Source: Streptomyces atratus (lineage in GTDB: Bacteria; Actinomycetota; Actinomycetes; Streptomycetales; Streptomycetaceae). From it: 64,000 bases of DNA. Both the position numbers and the translations under genes were made by a program. Positions 1-8,442 of this stretch are shown here, one piece after another. Numbering within the stretch: the first letter of the stretch is position 1; each line of letters starts with the position of its first letter. The notes under the pieces are model-generated. The model did no database searches. It was not told the origin of the DNA and worked only from the letters and a program-made list of their open reading frames with translations. Location: assembly GCF_900119365.1 (NCBI RefSeq), contig NZ_FPJO01000019.1:62001-126000 (forward strand), read 5' to 3'.

Positions 1-498
1 GTGGATGAGCCGGGGCAGTACGCCGCCCCAGGCGGTGGGCAGCCCGAGCGCCAGCTCCGGCAGCCGGAAACCGGCGGTGTCGGCGCCCACGCGCAGATCG
101 CAGGCGAGGGCCAGCGCGAGACCGGCGCCGATCGCCTTGCCCTGGATCCGGGCGATGGTGACGGCCTGGTTGGCGGAGATCGCCTCGCACACCCGGCGGG
201 CCTTGTCACCGGCGATCCGGATGCCCCGCCCGGTGGGGTCCTCGTCGAGCCAGTCGGCGAACTCGTTCCGGTCGCCGCCCAGGCAGAAGTCGTCACCGGC
301 CCCGCTGAGCACCAGCACACGGACGTCGGGGTCCGGTACGGCCAGGACCGCCAGCAGATCGTCCAGCATCGCCTCGGTGACCGCGTTGCCGGTGCCGGGG
401 GAGTCCAGCTCCACGCGGAGGACGGCGCCCTCGCGCTCGGTGCGCACCGTGCCCGGCCGCCGGTGCGGGGTCAGGTACTGCGACAGCGAGAGCTTCAT
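1..498 (-). CDS. Enoyl-CoA hydratase/isomerase family protein (partial, runs off left edge)
   Basis: The reverse strand encodes a crotonase-fold protein beginning MKLSLSQYL, of which the N-terminal ~166 residues are inside the window. Visible family features are a GAGDDFCLGGD segment (oxyanion-hole loop and CoA site) and GKAIGAGLALACDLR, the second oxyanion-hole glycine and helix; LPELALGLPTAWGG follows. The ATG overlaps the stop of the upstream P450 in ATGA, so the two are translationally coupled, and this is the last visible gene of the conservon/P450 operon. Crotonases hydrate, isomerise or cleave acyl-CoA thioesters; the substrate cannot be told from sequence. The operon position suggests it acts with the P450 pair, which is inference. 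The C-terminus is outside the window. Confidence 0.85.
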   Translation of the reverse strand, partial: MKLSLSQYLTPHRRPGTVRTEREGAVLRVELDSPGTGNAVTEAMLDDLLAVLAVPDPDVRVLVLSGAGDDFCLGGDRNEFADWLDEDPTGRGIRIAGDKARRVCEAISANQAVTIARIQGKAIGAGLALALACDLRVGADTAGFRLPELALGLPTAWGGVLPRLIH

Positions 499-1751
499 GT
501 CGCCACGCTCAGCGAGGTGACCCGCCTGAAGACCAGCCGGGAGGCGTAGTCGGCCGGCGCGACGGCGCGCAGGGTGGGGAACCGTTTCAGCAGCTGCGTC
601 AGGAGCGTGCGCGCCTCCAGGCGGGCGAGGGCCGCGCCCAGGCAGTAGTGCACCCCGCCCCCGAAGGTCAGATGCGTTCCGGAGCGCCGTACGTCGAAGC
701 TGTCCGGGTCCTCGTTGCGCCGCGGGTCGTGGTTGGCGGCCCCGTACATGACGTGGACCATGCTGTCCTTGGCGATCGGCACGCCCGCCAGCACGGTGTC
801 GTCCGCCGCGATCCTGGTGTTGATGTGGATCGGCGGGTCGTAGCGCAGGACCTCGTCGACGGCGGCGTCGATGTATCCGGGGTTCTCGCCGAGCCAGGCC
901 CACCGGCCGGGTTCCTTCAGCAGCAGTTCCACCATGGCCGACAGCAGGGTGGCGGTGGTTTCCAGCGAGGCGATGGTGACGAACATGGTGAGCCGGTAGA
1001 GAATCTCGTCCGCCGCCTCGCGGTCGGGTTCCTGGGCGTCCCAGGTGTGGATCCAGCCGGTCAGGACATCGTTGCCGGGGTTGGCACGGCGCTGTTTCAC
1101 CAGCTCGGTGAAGTAGCTGCGCAGATGGGCGGTGGCCTCGGCGGAGACGGCGAGCTGCTTCTTGGTGGGCAGCAGCTCCTGGGCGTGCACCTGGTTGTGG
1201 GTGATCTCCAGGATGTGCGCGTAGTCCTCGGGCGGTATCCCCAGCCAGGAGCCGATGGTGCTGATCGGCAGCTGCTCGCTGACCGTACTGACGAGGTCGG
1301 CCTCGCCCCAGCGCAGTTTGCCGGCCAGCTCGTCGAGGAGCCGGGTGACGTGCTCCTCGACCAGCGGGGTCAGCCGCGCGATGGTCGAGCGGTCGAAGAG
1401 GTTGCCGAGGCTGCGGCGCTGGCAGGTGTGCTCGGGTGCGTTGAGACGGGAGAGGGTCTTGGTCATCTCCTGCGTGGCGACGGCCTCCCAGCGCTCGGTG
1501 TCCGCCTGGCGTTCCTGCCAGGCGAAGTCGGGCGCCAGCCAGTTGCGTCCGCGGAGCACCTCGCTGCACGCGTCGAAGCCCGTGACGAAGTACGCGTCCC
1601 AGGGAGCGCGGACGACATCGCCCATGGATCTCAGATCGGCCAGCAAAGGGTAGGGATCAGCCTGCCCTTCGGGCGATTTGAGGCGTTTCAGGAGGGAGAT
1701 GAGGGCACGGCGGTCGACGGGGGGCCTGTCTGTGCCACATATAGCGCTCAC
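495..1751 (-). CDS. Cytochrome P450, CYP154-like
   Basis: Soluble bacterial class I P450 of 418 aa. The haem-thiolate loop is FGGGVHYCLG with the ligand at about Cys370; the K-helix EVLR supplies ExxR; the I-helix reads ASLETT, where Ser replaces the usual glycine before the acid-alcohol pair. It would use ferredoxin and reductase electrons to oxidise a small molecule; the substrate is unknown. It lies about 220 bp downstream of the second P450 gene on the same strand, and its TGA overlaps the ATG of the enoyl-CoA hydratase. From established knowledge, Streptomyces conservons are often followed by a CYP157 and a CYP154 gene; this one has the intact ExxR expected of the CYP154 partner. The subfamily assignment is from context and motif memory. 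Confidence 0.85.
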   Translation of the reverse strand: MSAICGTDRPPVDRRALISLLKRLKSPEGQADPYPLLADLRSMGDVVRAPWDAYFVTGFDACSEVLRGRNWLAPDFAWQERQADTERWEAVATQEMTKTLSRLNAPEHTCQRRSLGNLFDRSTIARLTPLVEEHVTRLLDELAGKLRWGEADLVSTVSEQLPISTIGSWLGIPPEDYAHILEITHNQVHAQELLPTKKQLAVSAEATAHLRSYFTELVKQRRANPGNDVLTGWIHTWDAQEPDREAADEILYRLTMFVTIASLETTATLLSAMVELLLKEPGRWAWLGENPGYIDAAVDEVLRYDPPIHINTRIAADDTVLAGVPIAKDSMVHVMYGAANHDPRRNEDPDSFDVRRSGTHLTFGGGVHYCLGAALARLEARTLLTQLLKRFPTLRAVAPADYASRLVFRRVTSLSVAT

Positions 1752-1972
1752 GCAGAGTTCCTTGACCTGGGCTCATGGTTACCGGCAGAACCTACCCCTC
1801 CGCATATGCCTGCCATGCGTGGATTGTTGTTGCCCGTATCACAGAGAAACCCTGCTTCAGCCCCTTGTCGTCTGTCGCGTGCGCCTCAACTTCCTCTCCT
1901 GTCACAGCTGTTACGCGTACGCAAGTCCGCCTTATGCGTACAAGTCGTACGCCACGTCCAGGTAGACGTTCC

Positions 1973-3364
1973 TCACACCCGGAACACGTCCAGGAAGGAA
2001 CTCCACCAGCCCTTCGTCTTCTTCTGCGGCTCCGCGTGGTCGTAGTGCGCGGCCGGCATCTCGTCCGGGGTGATATTCCGGGACGGAACGGGCGACTGTG
2101 CCGCCGACGCCGTGGTCCGGCGCGCCGGGGCGGCGCTGAAGATCACGGGCAGTGACACCAGGGCCCGGTGGAAGGGGCCCGGACGCCATTCGACCGCGGA
2201 GGGCGGCACCGCGAGGGCGAGGTCGGGCACCGTGTTGAGGATCTTCTCGATCGCGGTGAGGGCGATGAGCTGCGCGGGCGACTTCGCCGGGCAGACGTGC
2301 GGGCCCGCGCCCCAGGCCAGATGGGCGCCCTTGCTCAGGGTCTGCCGGGCGTCGGTGAGCGCGGGGTCGCTGTTGGCGGCGGCGAAACTGATCAGTACCG
2401 GGGTGTCCGCCTTCAGCGTCACACCGCCCAGGTCGATGTCCTGCACCGGGTAGTGCGTCGCGTAGTTGGCGATCGGCGGGTTGTTCCACAGCACGTCGTC
2501 GAGGGCGTCCTCGACCAGCATCCCGGTGCCCCGCCGCTGCGCGACCCCGGTGTCGCTGGACAGCATGAGCAGCAGCGCGTTGGCGATCAGATTGCGCTCC
2601 GGCTCGACGCCCGCGCCCATCAGCATGACGAGCTGGTCCTTGAGCTCCTCGTCCCGCAGCCCCGCCGGGTGCTGGATCAGCCAGGAGGTGATGTCCTCGC
2701 CGGGCTGGCGCCGCTTGAGCGCGACGAGCTCCATCAGACACTCGGTCAGCTCGGCGTTGGCCCGGAGCACGTCCTCGCCGTCGAAGATCGCGGACATGCT
2801 GCGGGTCAGCCGGTCGCCGATGTCGCCGGGGCAGCCGAAGAGCTGGTTGAACAGCAGGAGCGGCAGCAGCTTGGCGTAGTCGCCGAGCAGGTCCGCGCTG
2901 CCGCGCTCGATGAACTGGTCGATGAGGTAGTCGGCTATCCGCTCCACATCGCGGCTGAGCCGGGTGGTGTTGAGCCGGCCGAGGCTCTCGGTGACCGCCT
3001 TGCGCAGCCGCAGATGCTCGGTGCCGTCCGTGAACAGGCAGTTGGGCCGGTACGCCATCATCGGCAGCACCGGGCTGTCCAGCGGTACGCGGCCCTCCCG
3101 CAGCGCGGCCCAGCGCCTCGCGTCACGGGCGAAGAAGGACGGATTCTGCAGCACCCGGAGCGCGGCCTCGTGCTGCACGACCAGGGTGGCCTCCACACCG
3201 GGGGCCAGCTCGATCGGAGCGGCGAGTCCGTGCGCCCGGAACGCGTCGTACACGCGCTGCGGATCGGACGCGAACTCCGGCCCGTAGAGCGACGTCTGGC
3301 GCTCACCGCGCATCGGGCACCCGGTGGGGGCGCTGTACGGGGTGGATCCCGGCGACGAGTCCAT
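1973..3364 (-). CDS. Cytochrome P450, CYP157-like, lacking ExxR
   Basis: P450-fold protein of 463 aa starting MDSSPGSTP; this ATG has GAGGAA seven bases upstream, so the longer reading (to 3436) was rejected. Several canonical residues are missing. The K-helix reads DDVLWNNPP instead of ExxR. The I-helix reads GAGVEPERN, with no Thr. The haem loop is WGAGPHVCPAKS, keeping the Cys (~358) but replacing Phe and the following Gly. Loss of ExxR with Trp at the Arg position is a known hallmark of the Streptomyces CYP157 family, whose genes follow cvnD in conservons, and the position fits. About 50 extra C-terminal residues end in a basic/aromatic tail (KKTKGWW), possibly a membrane or partner contact. 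Whether it still performs monooxygenation is uncertain. Confidence 0.85.
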   Translation of the reverse strand: MDSSPGSTPYSAPTGCPMRGERQTSLYGPEFASDPQRVYDAFRAHGLAAPIELAPGVEATLVVQHEAALRVLQNPSFFARDARRWAALREGRVPLDSPVLPMMAYRPNCLFTDGTEHLRLRKAVTESLGRLNTTRLSRDVERIADYLIDQFIERGSADLLGDYAKLLPLLLFNQLFGCPGDIGDRLTRSMSAIFDGEDVLRANAELTECLMELVALKRRQPGEDITSWLIQHPAGLRDEELKDQLVMLMGAGVEPERNLIANALLLMLSSDTGVAQRRGTGMLVEDALDDVLWNNPPIANYATHYPVQDIDLGGVTLKADTPVLISFAAANSDPALTDARQTLSKGAHLAWGAGPHVCPAKSPAQLIALTAIEKILNTVPDLALAVPPSAVEWRPGPFHRALVSLPVIFSAAPARRTTASAAQSPVPSRNITPDEMPAAHYDHAEPQKKTKGWWSSFLDVFRV

Positions 3365-3479
3365 GTGTGATTCCTCGATGTGATCGCGGGCCCCGAAAGG
3401 CCCGGACGGTGGACGGAGAACGGGCCCGGGAGCCATCGCCCGACCCGGGCCGTCCGAACGGCGGCCGGGCGACAGCTTC

Positions 3480-4070
3480 TCAGGCCACGTGTGCCAGAAG
3501 GTGCTGGACCAGAGTGATCAGGGCCTGCGCGGACGACTTCTCGTCCCGGGCGTCGCAGTACACGACCGGGGTGTCCGGCAGCAGATCGAGAGCCTCGCGC
3601 AACTCCTCCTCGGCATGCCGGGAGTACGGATCGAAGCTGTTGACCGCGACCGCGTACTCCAGCCCGTACGTCTCGACCAGGTCGATCACCGGGAAGGTGT
3701 CGGCGAGACGGGCCGGGTCGACGAGGAGCAGCGCGCCGAGCGAGCCGCGGGCCATGTCCTCCCACAGCTCGACGAAGCGTTGCTGGCCCGGCGTACCGAA
3801 CAGGTACAGCACCAGTTCGTCGCTGAGCGTCAGACGGCCGAAGTCCAGCGCGACCGTCGTGGTCACCTTGTCGGGTGCGCCGCGCAGATCGTCGATGTGC
3901 GCCCCGGCCTGGGTCATCCGCTCCTCGGTGCGCAGCGGCGTGATCTCGGAGAGGGTGCCGATGAGCGTCGTCTTGCCCACGGCGAAGTGCCCGACGACGA
4001 GAATCTTCGCCGCACGCCGCACCGCGTCCGGCACATAGATGCTGTCAGCCGAACCGGACGTGGAGTCCAT
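3480..4070 (-). CDS. cvnD: Conservon GTPase CvnD
   Basis: Small Ras-like GTPase of 196 aa. The P-loop GHFAVGKT is at residues 27-34, and FGTPGQQRF gives the DxxG-equivalent switch II of this MglA-like family. VNSFD sits in the region of the NKxD specificity loop but is not a classical match. It is the switch component of a conservon, a four-protein membrane-associated complex (CvnA-D) proposed to work like a eukaryotic G-protein-coupled system. The chosen ATG has AGAGGTG just upstream and overlaps the end of cvnC by 26 bp, as is common in these operons. A P450 gene follows 115 bp downstream. Confidence 0.92.
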   Translation of the reverse strand: MDSTSGSADSIYVPDAVRRAAKILVVGHFAVGKTTLIGTLSEITPLRTEERMTQAGAHIDDLRGAPDKVTTTVALDFGRLTLSDELVLYLFGTPGQQRFVELWEDMARGSLGALLLVDPARLADTFPVIDLVETYGLEYAVAVNSFDPYSRHAEEELREALDLLPDTPVVYCDARDEKSSAQALITLVQHLLAHVA

Positions 4071-4419
4071 GCAACACCTCTTCGAGGATCTTCCTGTCAA
4101 CGAGCTGAGCCGGCGGTGGCGCCTTGCGGCGCATCAGATGACCTTGTTCAGCTAAATCGTTCAGCAGCAGGCGCGCCACACCGACCGGCTGGCCGAGGTG
4201 GCCCGCCACCTCGGCCACCGACAGATAGCCGCCAGAGCACAGCTCCCAGATGGCCCGGACCTCCGGGCTCGGGTTCGGGGGCGGCTGCCGGTCGGGTGCG
4301 ATGGTGACCAGGGTGACGAGGGAGAGGCCCTCCGCATCCGGCAGGCCGCGCCCTCCGGTGATCACGTAGGACCGGACGAACCCGCTGTTGACCGCCTGCT
4401 CCTCGCCCGGCGTCGTCAT
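4045..4419 (-). CDS. cvnC: Conservon protein CvnC (DUF742)
   Basis: 124-aa DUF742 protein. A winged-helix-like core is visible in the second half (ELCSGGYLSVAEVAGHL and VARLLLNDLAEQG), following a beta-rich N-terminus with VRSYVITGGR. DUF742 is the third component of conservons, placed between the roadblock protein and the GTPase. The start overlaps the stop of cvnB in ATGA and the end overlaps cvnD, so B, C and D should be made in fixed proportion. It may link the GTPase to the membrane sensor; its biochemical activity is not established. Confidence 0.92.
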   Translation of the reverse strand: MTTPGEEQAVNSGFVRSYVITGGRGLPDAEGLSLVTLVTIAPDRQPPPNPSPEVRAIWELCSGGYLSVAEVAGHLGQPVGVARLLLNDLAEQGHLMRRKAPPPAQLVDRKILEEVLHGLHVRFG

Positions 4420-4820
4420 ACGTCGATTCCCGCGTCCTGGCGGGGAGGTGTGGTCATCGCCTTCCCCAGCGCGGTGACCTGTTGCTGCATGCGGAAGGAC
4501 ATGGCCTCCATGTCCACGTCGGCCGCCGCGGCCGCCGCCAGGTAGGCGCCGGTGCCCGCAGCGATCAGGAAGATCCAGCCGTGGTCGTACTCCAGCAGCG
4601 TCTGACGCCAGCGTCCCGGGGCCTGGGCCCCGATGAAGGGCGCGACGGCCCGGCTCAGCGACTGCATGGAACTCATCGCGGCCGCCACGGTCTCCGCGTC
4701 GTCCCGGCCGATCTCACTGGAGCTGGCCAGCAGCAGACCGTCGGCGGAGACGAGGATCGCGTGCCGTGCGCCGGGTACCTGGAGCACATCGTTGAGCACC
4801 CAGGACAGATCGGGGTTCAC
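4416..4820 (-). CDS. cvnB: Conservon roadblock/LC7 protein CvnB
   Basis: 134-aa roadblock/LC7-domain protein: LSWVLNDVLQVPGARHAILVSADGLLLASS is the typical opening helix-strand pair of the family, followed by DDAETVAAAMSSMQSLSRAV and a long amphipathic region. By analogy with MglB, roadblock proteins act on partner Ras-like GTPases, here presumably CvnD. It starts with GTG, overlapping the cvnA stop in GTGA, and ends overlapping cvnC. No membrane segment or signal peptide is present. Confidence 0.92.
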   Translation of the reverse strand: MNPDLSWVLNDVLQVPGARHAILVSADGLLLASSSEIGRDDAETVAAAMSSMQSLSRAVAPFIGAQAPGRWRQTLLEYDHGWIFLIAAGTGAYLAAAAAADVDMEAMSFRMQQQVTALGKAMTTPPRQDAGIDV

Positions 4821-6043
4821 TGGAACTCGGGTCCTTCCATCGTCGTCATGTCACGCCCGGACCGGGTACCGCGCTGGAACGCGCCCAGACGGGAAGCGGT
4901 CTCCTCGTTGCTGCGCACCTGACCCGGCTCGGTCGACGGCACCACCGACACCGGGCTCTTGCGACGACGCTTGGGCAGGCCGCCGGCGGTTGTGGCGGCG
5001 GGCCCGGTGGGCTGCGGAGCGGCGATCGGCTGCGCGACCGGAGGGAACAGCGGTGTCGGGGACGGTGCGGGCGCCTGACGCCGGGGGAGTGCCGCCACTT
5101 CCGCGTCGTGGTGGGCGGCGACCGGGGGCGGCGAGGGCACATCGCCGGTGAGCAGTTCGTCGGGCAGGAGAACCACCGCGCGTACGCCTCCATAGGGGGA
5201 TACGGAATCCACCGAGACCTTGAACCCGTAGCGGGCGGCCAGCATCCCGGAGACGGCGAACCCGAACTGCGGGGGAATGCCCAGACTGGAGAGGCTGATC
5301 GCGGCCCGCGGCGCGAGGAGGGCCGCGGCGCGGTCCTTCTCCTCCTGGCCCATGCCGAGACCGGCGTCGTCGACGATGAGGCAGACGCCCGTCGGGACGG
5401 CCTGGATGTTGATCTCCACCGGGGCGCCGGGAGCGGAGTAGTTGGTGGCGTTGGCCAGCAGCTCGGCGAGGACGACCGCCACGGGCTCCACGGCCTTGCT
5501 GACGACCGAGAAGTTCACCTGCCCGTTGATCCGCACCCGGTCGAACTGCCGGATACGGCCCTGGGCGCTGCGGGCCACGTCGAAGACGGAGGCAACGGTC
5601 TCCCGGCGCCCGAGCCAGCCGCCGCACAGCACCGCGATGCCCTGGGCCCGGCGTCCGAACTGGCTGTTGGCGTGGTCGACGGCCATCAGGTCGGCGAGGA
5701 TGCCGGGGTCGTCGCCGTACTTCTGCTGGGCGTTCTCGATGACCACCTGCTGCTCGTCGGCGAGCCCCTGGAGGGTACGCACGGCGGCCTTGAGGACCGC
5801 CTTGGTCTCCTCCTCGGCGTCCTTGCGGACCTCGGCCAGTTCGGCGGAGTGCTGATGCGTCAGGCCGGTGTACGCGACGTGGAGTTCGTCACGCTGGCGC
5901 TGCAACGTCTCTCTTTGCTGGTGGAGTTCGGAGTTCTGTCTGCGCAGTCCGATGTTGGTCTTGCGAGCCCGCAGAACGGCACCCACGGCGACCAGCGCGA
6001 CGACAACCAGTGCCCACAGAAGAGGGCCCTGTGCAAATGTCAT
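4817..6043 (-). CDS. cvnA: Conservon sensor protein CvnA (histidine-kinase-like ATPase)
   Basis: 408-aa membrane sensor. One transmembrane helix (residues ~6-24) is followed by a coiled coil rich in Gln/Arg/Glu, a helical region, and a GHKL ATPase domain with N-box ELLANATNYSAP and G1-box DDAGLGMG. The proline-rich C-terminal ~130 residues look disordered. It differs from ordinary sensor kinases in having no periplasmic domain and no obvious H-box. The start MTFAQGP was chosen because GAAGTGAG lies just upstream and the helix follows at once; upstream in-frame ATGs at 6064 and 6202 are possible. First gene of the operon cvnA-B-C-D-P450-P450-ech. Confidence 0.9.
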   Translation of the reverse strand: MTFAQGPLLWALVVVALVAVGAVLRARKTNIGLRRQNSELHQQRETLQRQRDELHVAYTGLTHQHSAELAEVRKDAEEETKAVLKAAVRTLQGLADEQQVVIENAQQKYGDDPGILADLMAVDHANSQFGRRAQGIAVLCGGWLGRRETVASVFDVARSAQGRIRQFDRVRINGQVNFSVVSKAVEPVAVVLAELLANATNYSAPGAPVEINIQAVPTGVCLIVDDAGLGMGQEEKDRAAALLAPRAAISLSSLGIPPQFGFAVSGMLAARYGFKVSVDSVSPYGGVRAVVLLPDELLTGDVPSPPPVAAHHDAEVAALPRRQAPAPSPTPLFPPVAQPIAAPQPTGPAATTAGGLPKRRRKSPVSVVPSTEPGQVRSNEETASRLGAFQRGTRSGRDMTTMEGPEFQ

Positions 6044-6535
6044 GAGACTCACTTCAAGTGCCATGGCTATGGATACGGCTTGACGCTCCCTCACGTACCG
6101 CAGTGCCGGGCTGGTCGAGCCGCGGTGTGCGCCACCCAGGGAGGGCCCCTCCGGGTGTGGGGCCGAGGAATTCATCCCTCCCGGAATGCCCCCATATGCC
6201 ATCAGCCCACTGGAAGTAAGATGATCTTAACATCGGCCAGGCGGGCAATTGTCAAGACCGACACGCCAGTTGCATTCTTGACGCGGAATGTTCACGACGG
6301 GGCCGCCGGAGCGGCGGTCCGCGGCGAGGCCTTACGGGACCGGCTCACCGCCCTCGCGCTCCGTGGCCTTCCCGACGTACCGGCGCGCGGGAGACGGGGC
6401 GTGTCGTATCGCGGGCGGGCCCACCCGCGATACGACGCGTCACGCGTCACTGACAGCGCGGACGAGGAGCGAAGACTGTTCGTCGGTGACCGGTCCGTAC
6501 GTGCCTCCGGAGCCGACCAGCATGCGAGACGGCCT
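6044..6535. promoter_or_regulatory. Conservon upstream region with a small palindrome
   Basis: About 490 bp between cvnA and the AbiEii remnant with no convincing gene. It must hold the conservon promoter, transcribed leftward. At 6217-6229 TAAGATGATCTTA is palindromic except for its central base and lies in a locally AT-rich patch, a plausible operator or promoter element for the operon. I could not place confident -10/-35 boxes. Confidence 0.35.
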
Positions 6536-6649
6536 GTCGCGGGCGTGACGCCGCCCGAGCTCTTCGGGCTCGATACGGGTCCGGCGGCCTGCGGCGGCCT
6601 GTACGTCGATCAGGTCCCTGGCAAGTCCGCGGTCGGCCAGTGCGCGGAC
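6536..6649 (-). pseudogene. Remnant of AbiEii-type nucleotidyltransferase toxin gene
   Basis: The reverse strand reads VRALADRGLARDLIDVQAA followed by a diverged RRTRIEPEELGRRHARD stretch. This matches the corresponding segment of the AbiEii-like gene at 27.9-28.6 kb nearly residue for residue (VRALADRGLARDLIDVQAA, ELGRRHARD). Homology ends on both sides and the frame soon meets a stop, so only ~38 codons survive. It is a decayed piece of a second copy of the same toxin family, about 21 kb from the other. Confidence 0.7.
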
Positions 6650-6752
6650 AAGAGCCAGTGACGGGCTCCGCGATCCTCGGGCATCCGGAGGCGGGGGAGG
6701 GCTGGGGCGCCGCCCCGGCCGACGTCGCGGAAGGCTCGTCGGCCCACGGCGC

Positions 6753-7364
6753 TCACGGTGTCACGGGCGTGAAGACGCGGTCCAGGTGGTGGCGCAGTAC
6801 CTCGGCGGCCGACTCCGGGCGGCGCTGGCCCACCAGGATGCTGGTGCCCAGGCCCGCCGCCATGGCGAGCAGGCCGATGGCCTCCGTGCGCGCGTCCACG
6901 CCGGGATCGGCGAGACCGGCCTCCTGGGCCTGGCGCAGCAGACCGGTCAGGGCGTCCTCGGCGGCGTCGGGGTTGTCGATGAAGGGCTGGGCGGCCAGCG
7001 CCTCGTCGGTCACGGACAGGATCGCGTACGAGGTGTAGAGGAGGTGGAAGGTCCGGCTCTCCTCGTCGGTCGGGAGGGAGGTCAGGAGCAGGGCCTCGGC
7101 GGTCGCGCGCGGCCCGGTGCCCGCGTCGCCGGCCCGGAGGCGGGCGCCCACCCGGGCGGTGAACCGGTCGGTCAGATGCTGGAGCCCGTGGAGCAGCAGC
7201 TTCTCCTTGGTCCCGAAGTAGTACTGCACCAGCCGCAGCGACACACCGGCCTCGGCCGCCACGTCCCGCATGCCGACCGCGTGCAGTCCGCGCCGTCCGG
7301 CCACCCGGACGAGCGCCTCGGCGATCTGGCTGCGCCGTTCCTCGTGGTCCACGCGTTTCGGCAT
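6753..7364 (-). CDS. TetR/AcrR family transcriptional regulator
   Basis: 203-aa repressor. The N-terminal helix-turn-helix is clear: RRSQIAEALVRVAGRRGLH, then DVAAEAGVSLRLVQYYFGTKEKLL, the typical recognition helix with YYFGTKE. The C-terminal ligand domain resembles the BetI-like TetR type. The start MPKRVDHEERR was chosen over an upstream in-frame ATG at 7442 because domain homology begins there. It is divergent from the alpha/beta hydrolase gene, with an imperfect palindrome in between, so it probably represses itself and the hydrolase. Confidence 0.9.
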   Translation of the reverse strand: MPKRVDHEERRSQIAEALVRVAGRRGLHAVGMRDVAAEAGVSLRLVQYYFGTKEKLLLHGLQHLTDRFTARVGARLRAGDAGTGPRATAEALLLTSLPTDEESRTFHLLYTSYAILSVTDEALAAQPFIDNPDAAEDALTGLLRQAQEAGLADPGVDARTEAIGLLAMAAGLGTSILVGQRRPESAAEVLRHHLDRVFTPVTP

Positions 7365-7425
7365 GCTCTCGTGTCTCCACCCGTCGGTCGTGCCTGCGCG
7401 GTCCGGCTCCCGGACCCCTTCATGG

Positions 7426-7449
7426 TACCGCTGTATCAGCATAGTGGTA
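7426..7449. promoter_or_regulatory. Imperfect palindrome between tetR and hydrolase
   Basis: The arms TACCGCTGTAT and ATAGTGGTA face each other between the divergent genes (outer TACC/GGTA perfect, inner bases imperfect). Length and position fit a TetR-family operator overlapping both promoters. This is inference from symmetry and position only. Confidence 0.45.
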
Positions 7450-7491
7450 CGGTCGTATTACGAAGGACGAGTCCTCACCGGAGGTGCCGCC

Positions 7492-8442
7492 GTGCCCGAG
7501 AACACCACCCGAGCCCGCCGCGACGTCGGCCGCTACGTCAACGACGCCCTGCGCGAGCGGTACTTCGCCGCCTGCGAGGCCGTCTACGCACTGGGCGCGC
7601 CGGCCCGCTCCGAGACCGATGTCGAGACCGGCTTCGGCACCACACACGTCTACCGGTACGGCCCCACCGACCCGGCCGCCGAGGGCCGCACCCCCGTCGT
7701 CCTGATCCACGGGTCGGGCGGCTGCTCCGCGCAGTGGTACCCCAACACCCGGGCGCTCAGCGCCGAGCGCCCCGTCTACGCCCTCGACACCCCCGGCGAC
7801 CCCGGTCGCAGCGTGCACCGGGAGCCCATGTGGCAGCCCGAGCGTGCCGCCCAGTGGATGGACGAGGCCCTCGACGCGCTCGGCCTGGACCGGGTCCACC
7901 TCGTCGGCTCCTCCTACGGCGGCTGGCTCGTCATCAATCAGGCACACCTGCGGCCCGGCAGGCTCGCCTCGGTCACCGCCCTCGACCCCGGCGGCCTGGA
8001 GAAGGTGGGCCTGCGCTTCTTCGTCTGGATCTTCGCCAGCCTCTTCGCCACCTTCGCGCCCAAGGCGCTGCGCCCGCGCCTGGCGGCCTGGCTGGAGCAA
8101 CCGGTCCTCGCCGTGCCGGAATTGCGTGCGATGGTACGGACGGGCGTACGGGCCTTCCGTATCCGCAGGCCCGCGCCGCTGCCGCTGTCCGACGGGCAAC
8201 TGGGCTCCATCCGGACGCCGTTCTACCTGCTCATGGGCAAGCGCAGCCTGCTGGTGCACCCGCAGCGGCAACTGGAGCGGGTTCCGCGCCTGATCCCAGG
8301 AGCCCGCGCCGAGATCGTCGCCGCGACCGGCCACGGACCGCAGATCGACCACCCCGACCTGGTCAACGCCCGGATGCTGGAGTTCATGGAGGACGCCGAC
8401 TCCCTCGGCCATTTTGCGAACCGGGGCGCAGTCGAGGCGTAA
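7492..8442 (+). CDS. Alpha/beta hydrolase
   Basis: 316-aa alpha/beta-hydrolase. The oxyanion-hole strand is VVLIHGSGGCSAQW, the nucleophile elbow GSSYGG gives Ser, and a late GHGPQIDHP supplies the catalytic His; an Asp lies on a preceding strand. GTG start at 7492 with GGAGG seven bases upstream; earlier in-frame starts would overlap the tetR promoter region. There is no signal peptide, so it is likely cytosolic. FFVWIFASLFATF in the cap region is notably hydrophobic, suggesting a lipophilic substrate or a surface contact. Probably controlled by the adjacent TetR protein. The substrate is not predictable. Confidence 0.88.
   Translation: MPENTTRARRDVGRYVNDALRERYFAACEAVYALGAPARSETDVETGFGTTHVYRYGPTDPAAEGRTPVVLIHGSGGCSAQWYPNTRALSAERPVYALDTPGDPGRSVHREPMWQPERAAQWMDEALDALGLDRVHLVGSSYGGWLVINQAHLRPGRLASVTALDPGGLEKVGLRFFVWIFASLFATFAPKALRPRLAAWLEQPVLAVPELRAMVRTGVRAFRIRRPAPLPLSDGQLGSIRTPFYLLMGKRSLLVHPQRQLERVPRLIPGARAEIVAATGHGPQIDHPDLVNARMLEFMEDADSLGHFANRGAVEA

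Noticed and set aside
648..2045. Long open frames on the plus strand opposite the P450 genes (and many similar long frames opposite cvnA, dnaK, dnaJ, clpB, pyrE-fba)
   Set aside because: They are antisense shadows typical of high-GC DNA: low-complexity Arg/Gly/Pro/Val composition, no domains, and opposite well-identified genes.
3364..3436. Longer start for the CYP157-like protein (24 extra residues)
   Set aside because: The extension has no RBS and includes the GAGGAA ribosome-binding site of the internal ATG.
6536..6649. Extension of the conservon operon upstream of cvnA by a small gene
   Set aside because: The only coding signal there is the AbiEii fragment, which lacks a start and soon stops.
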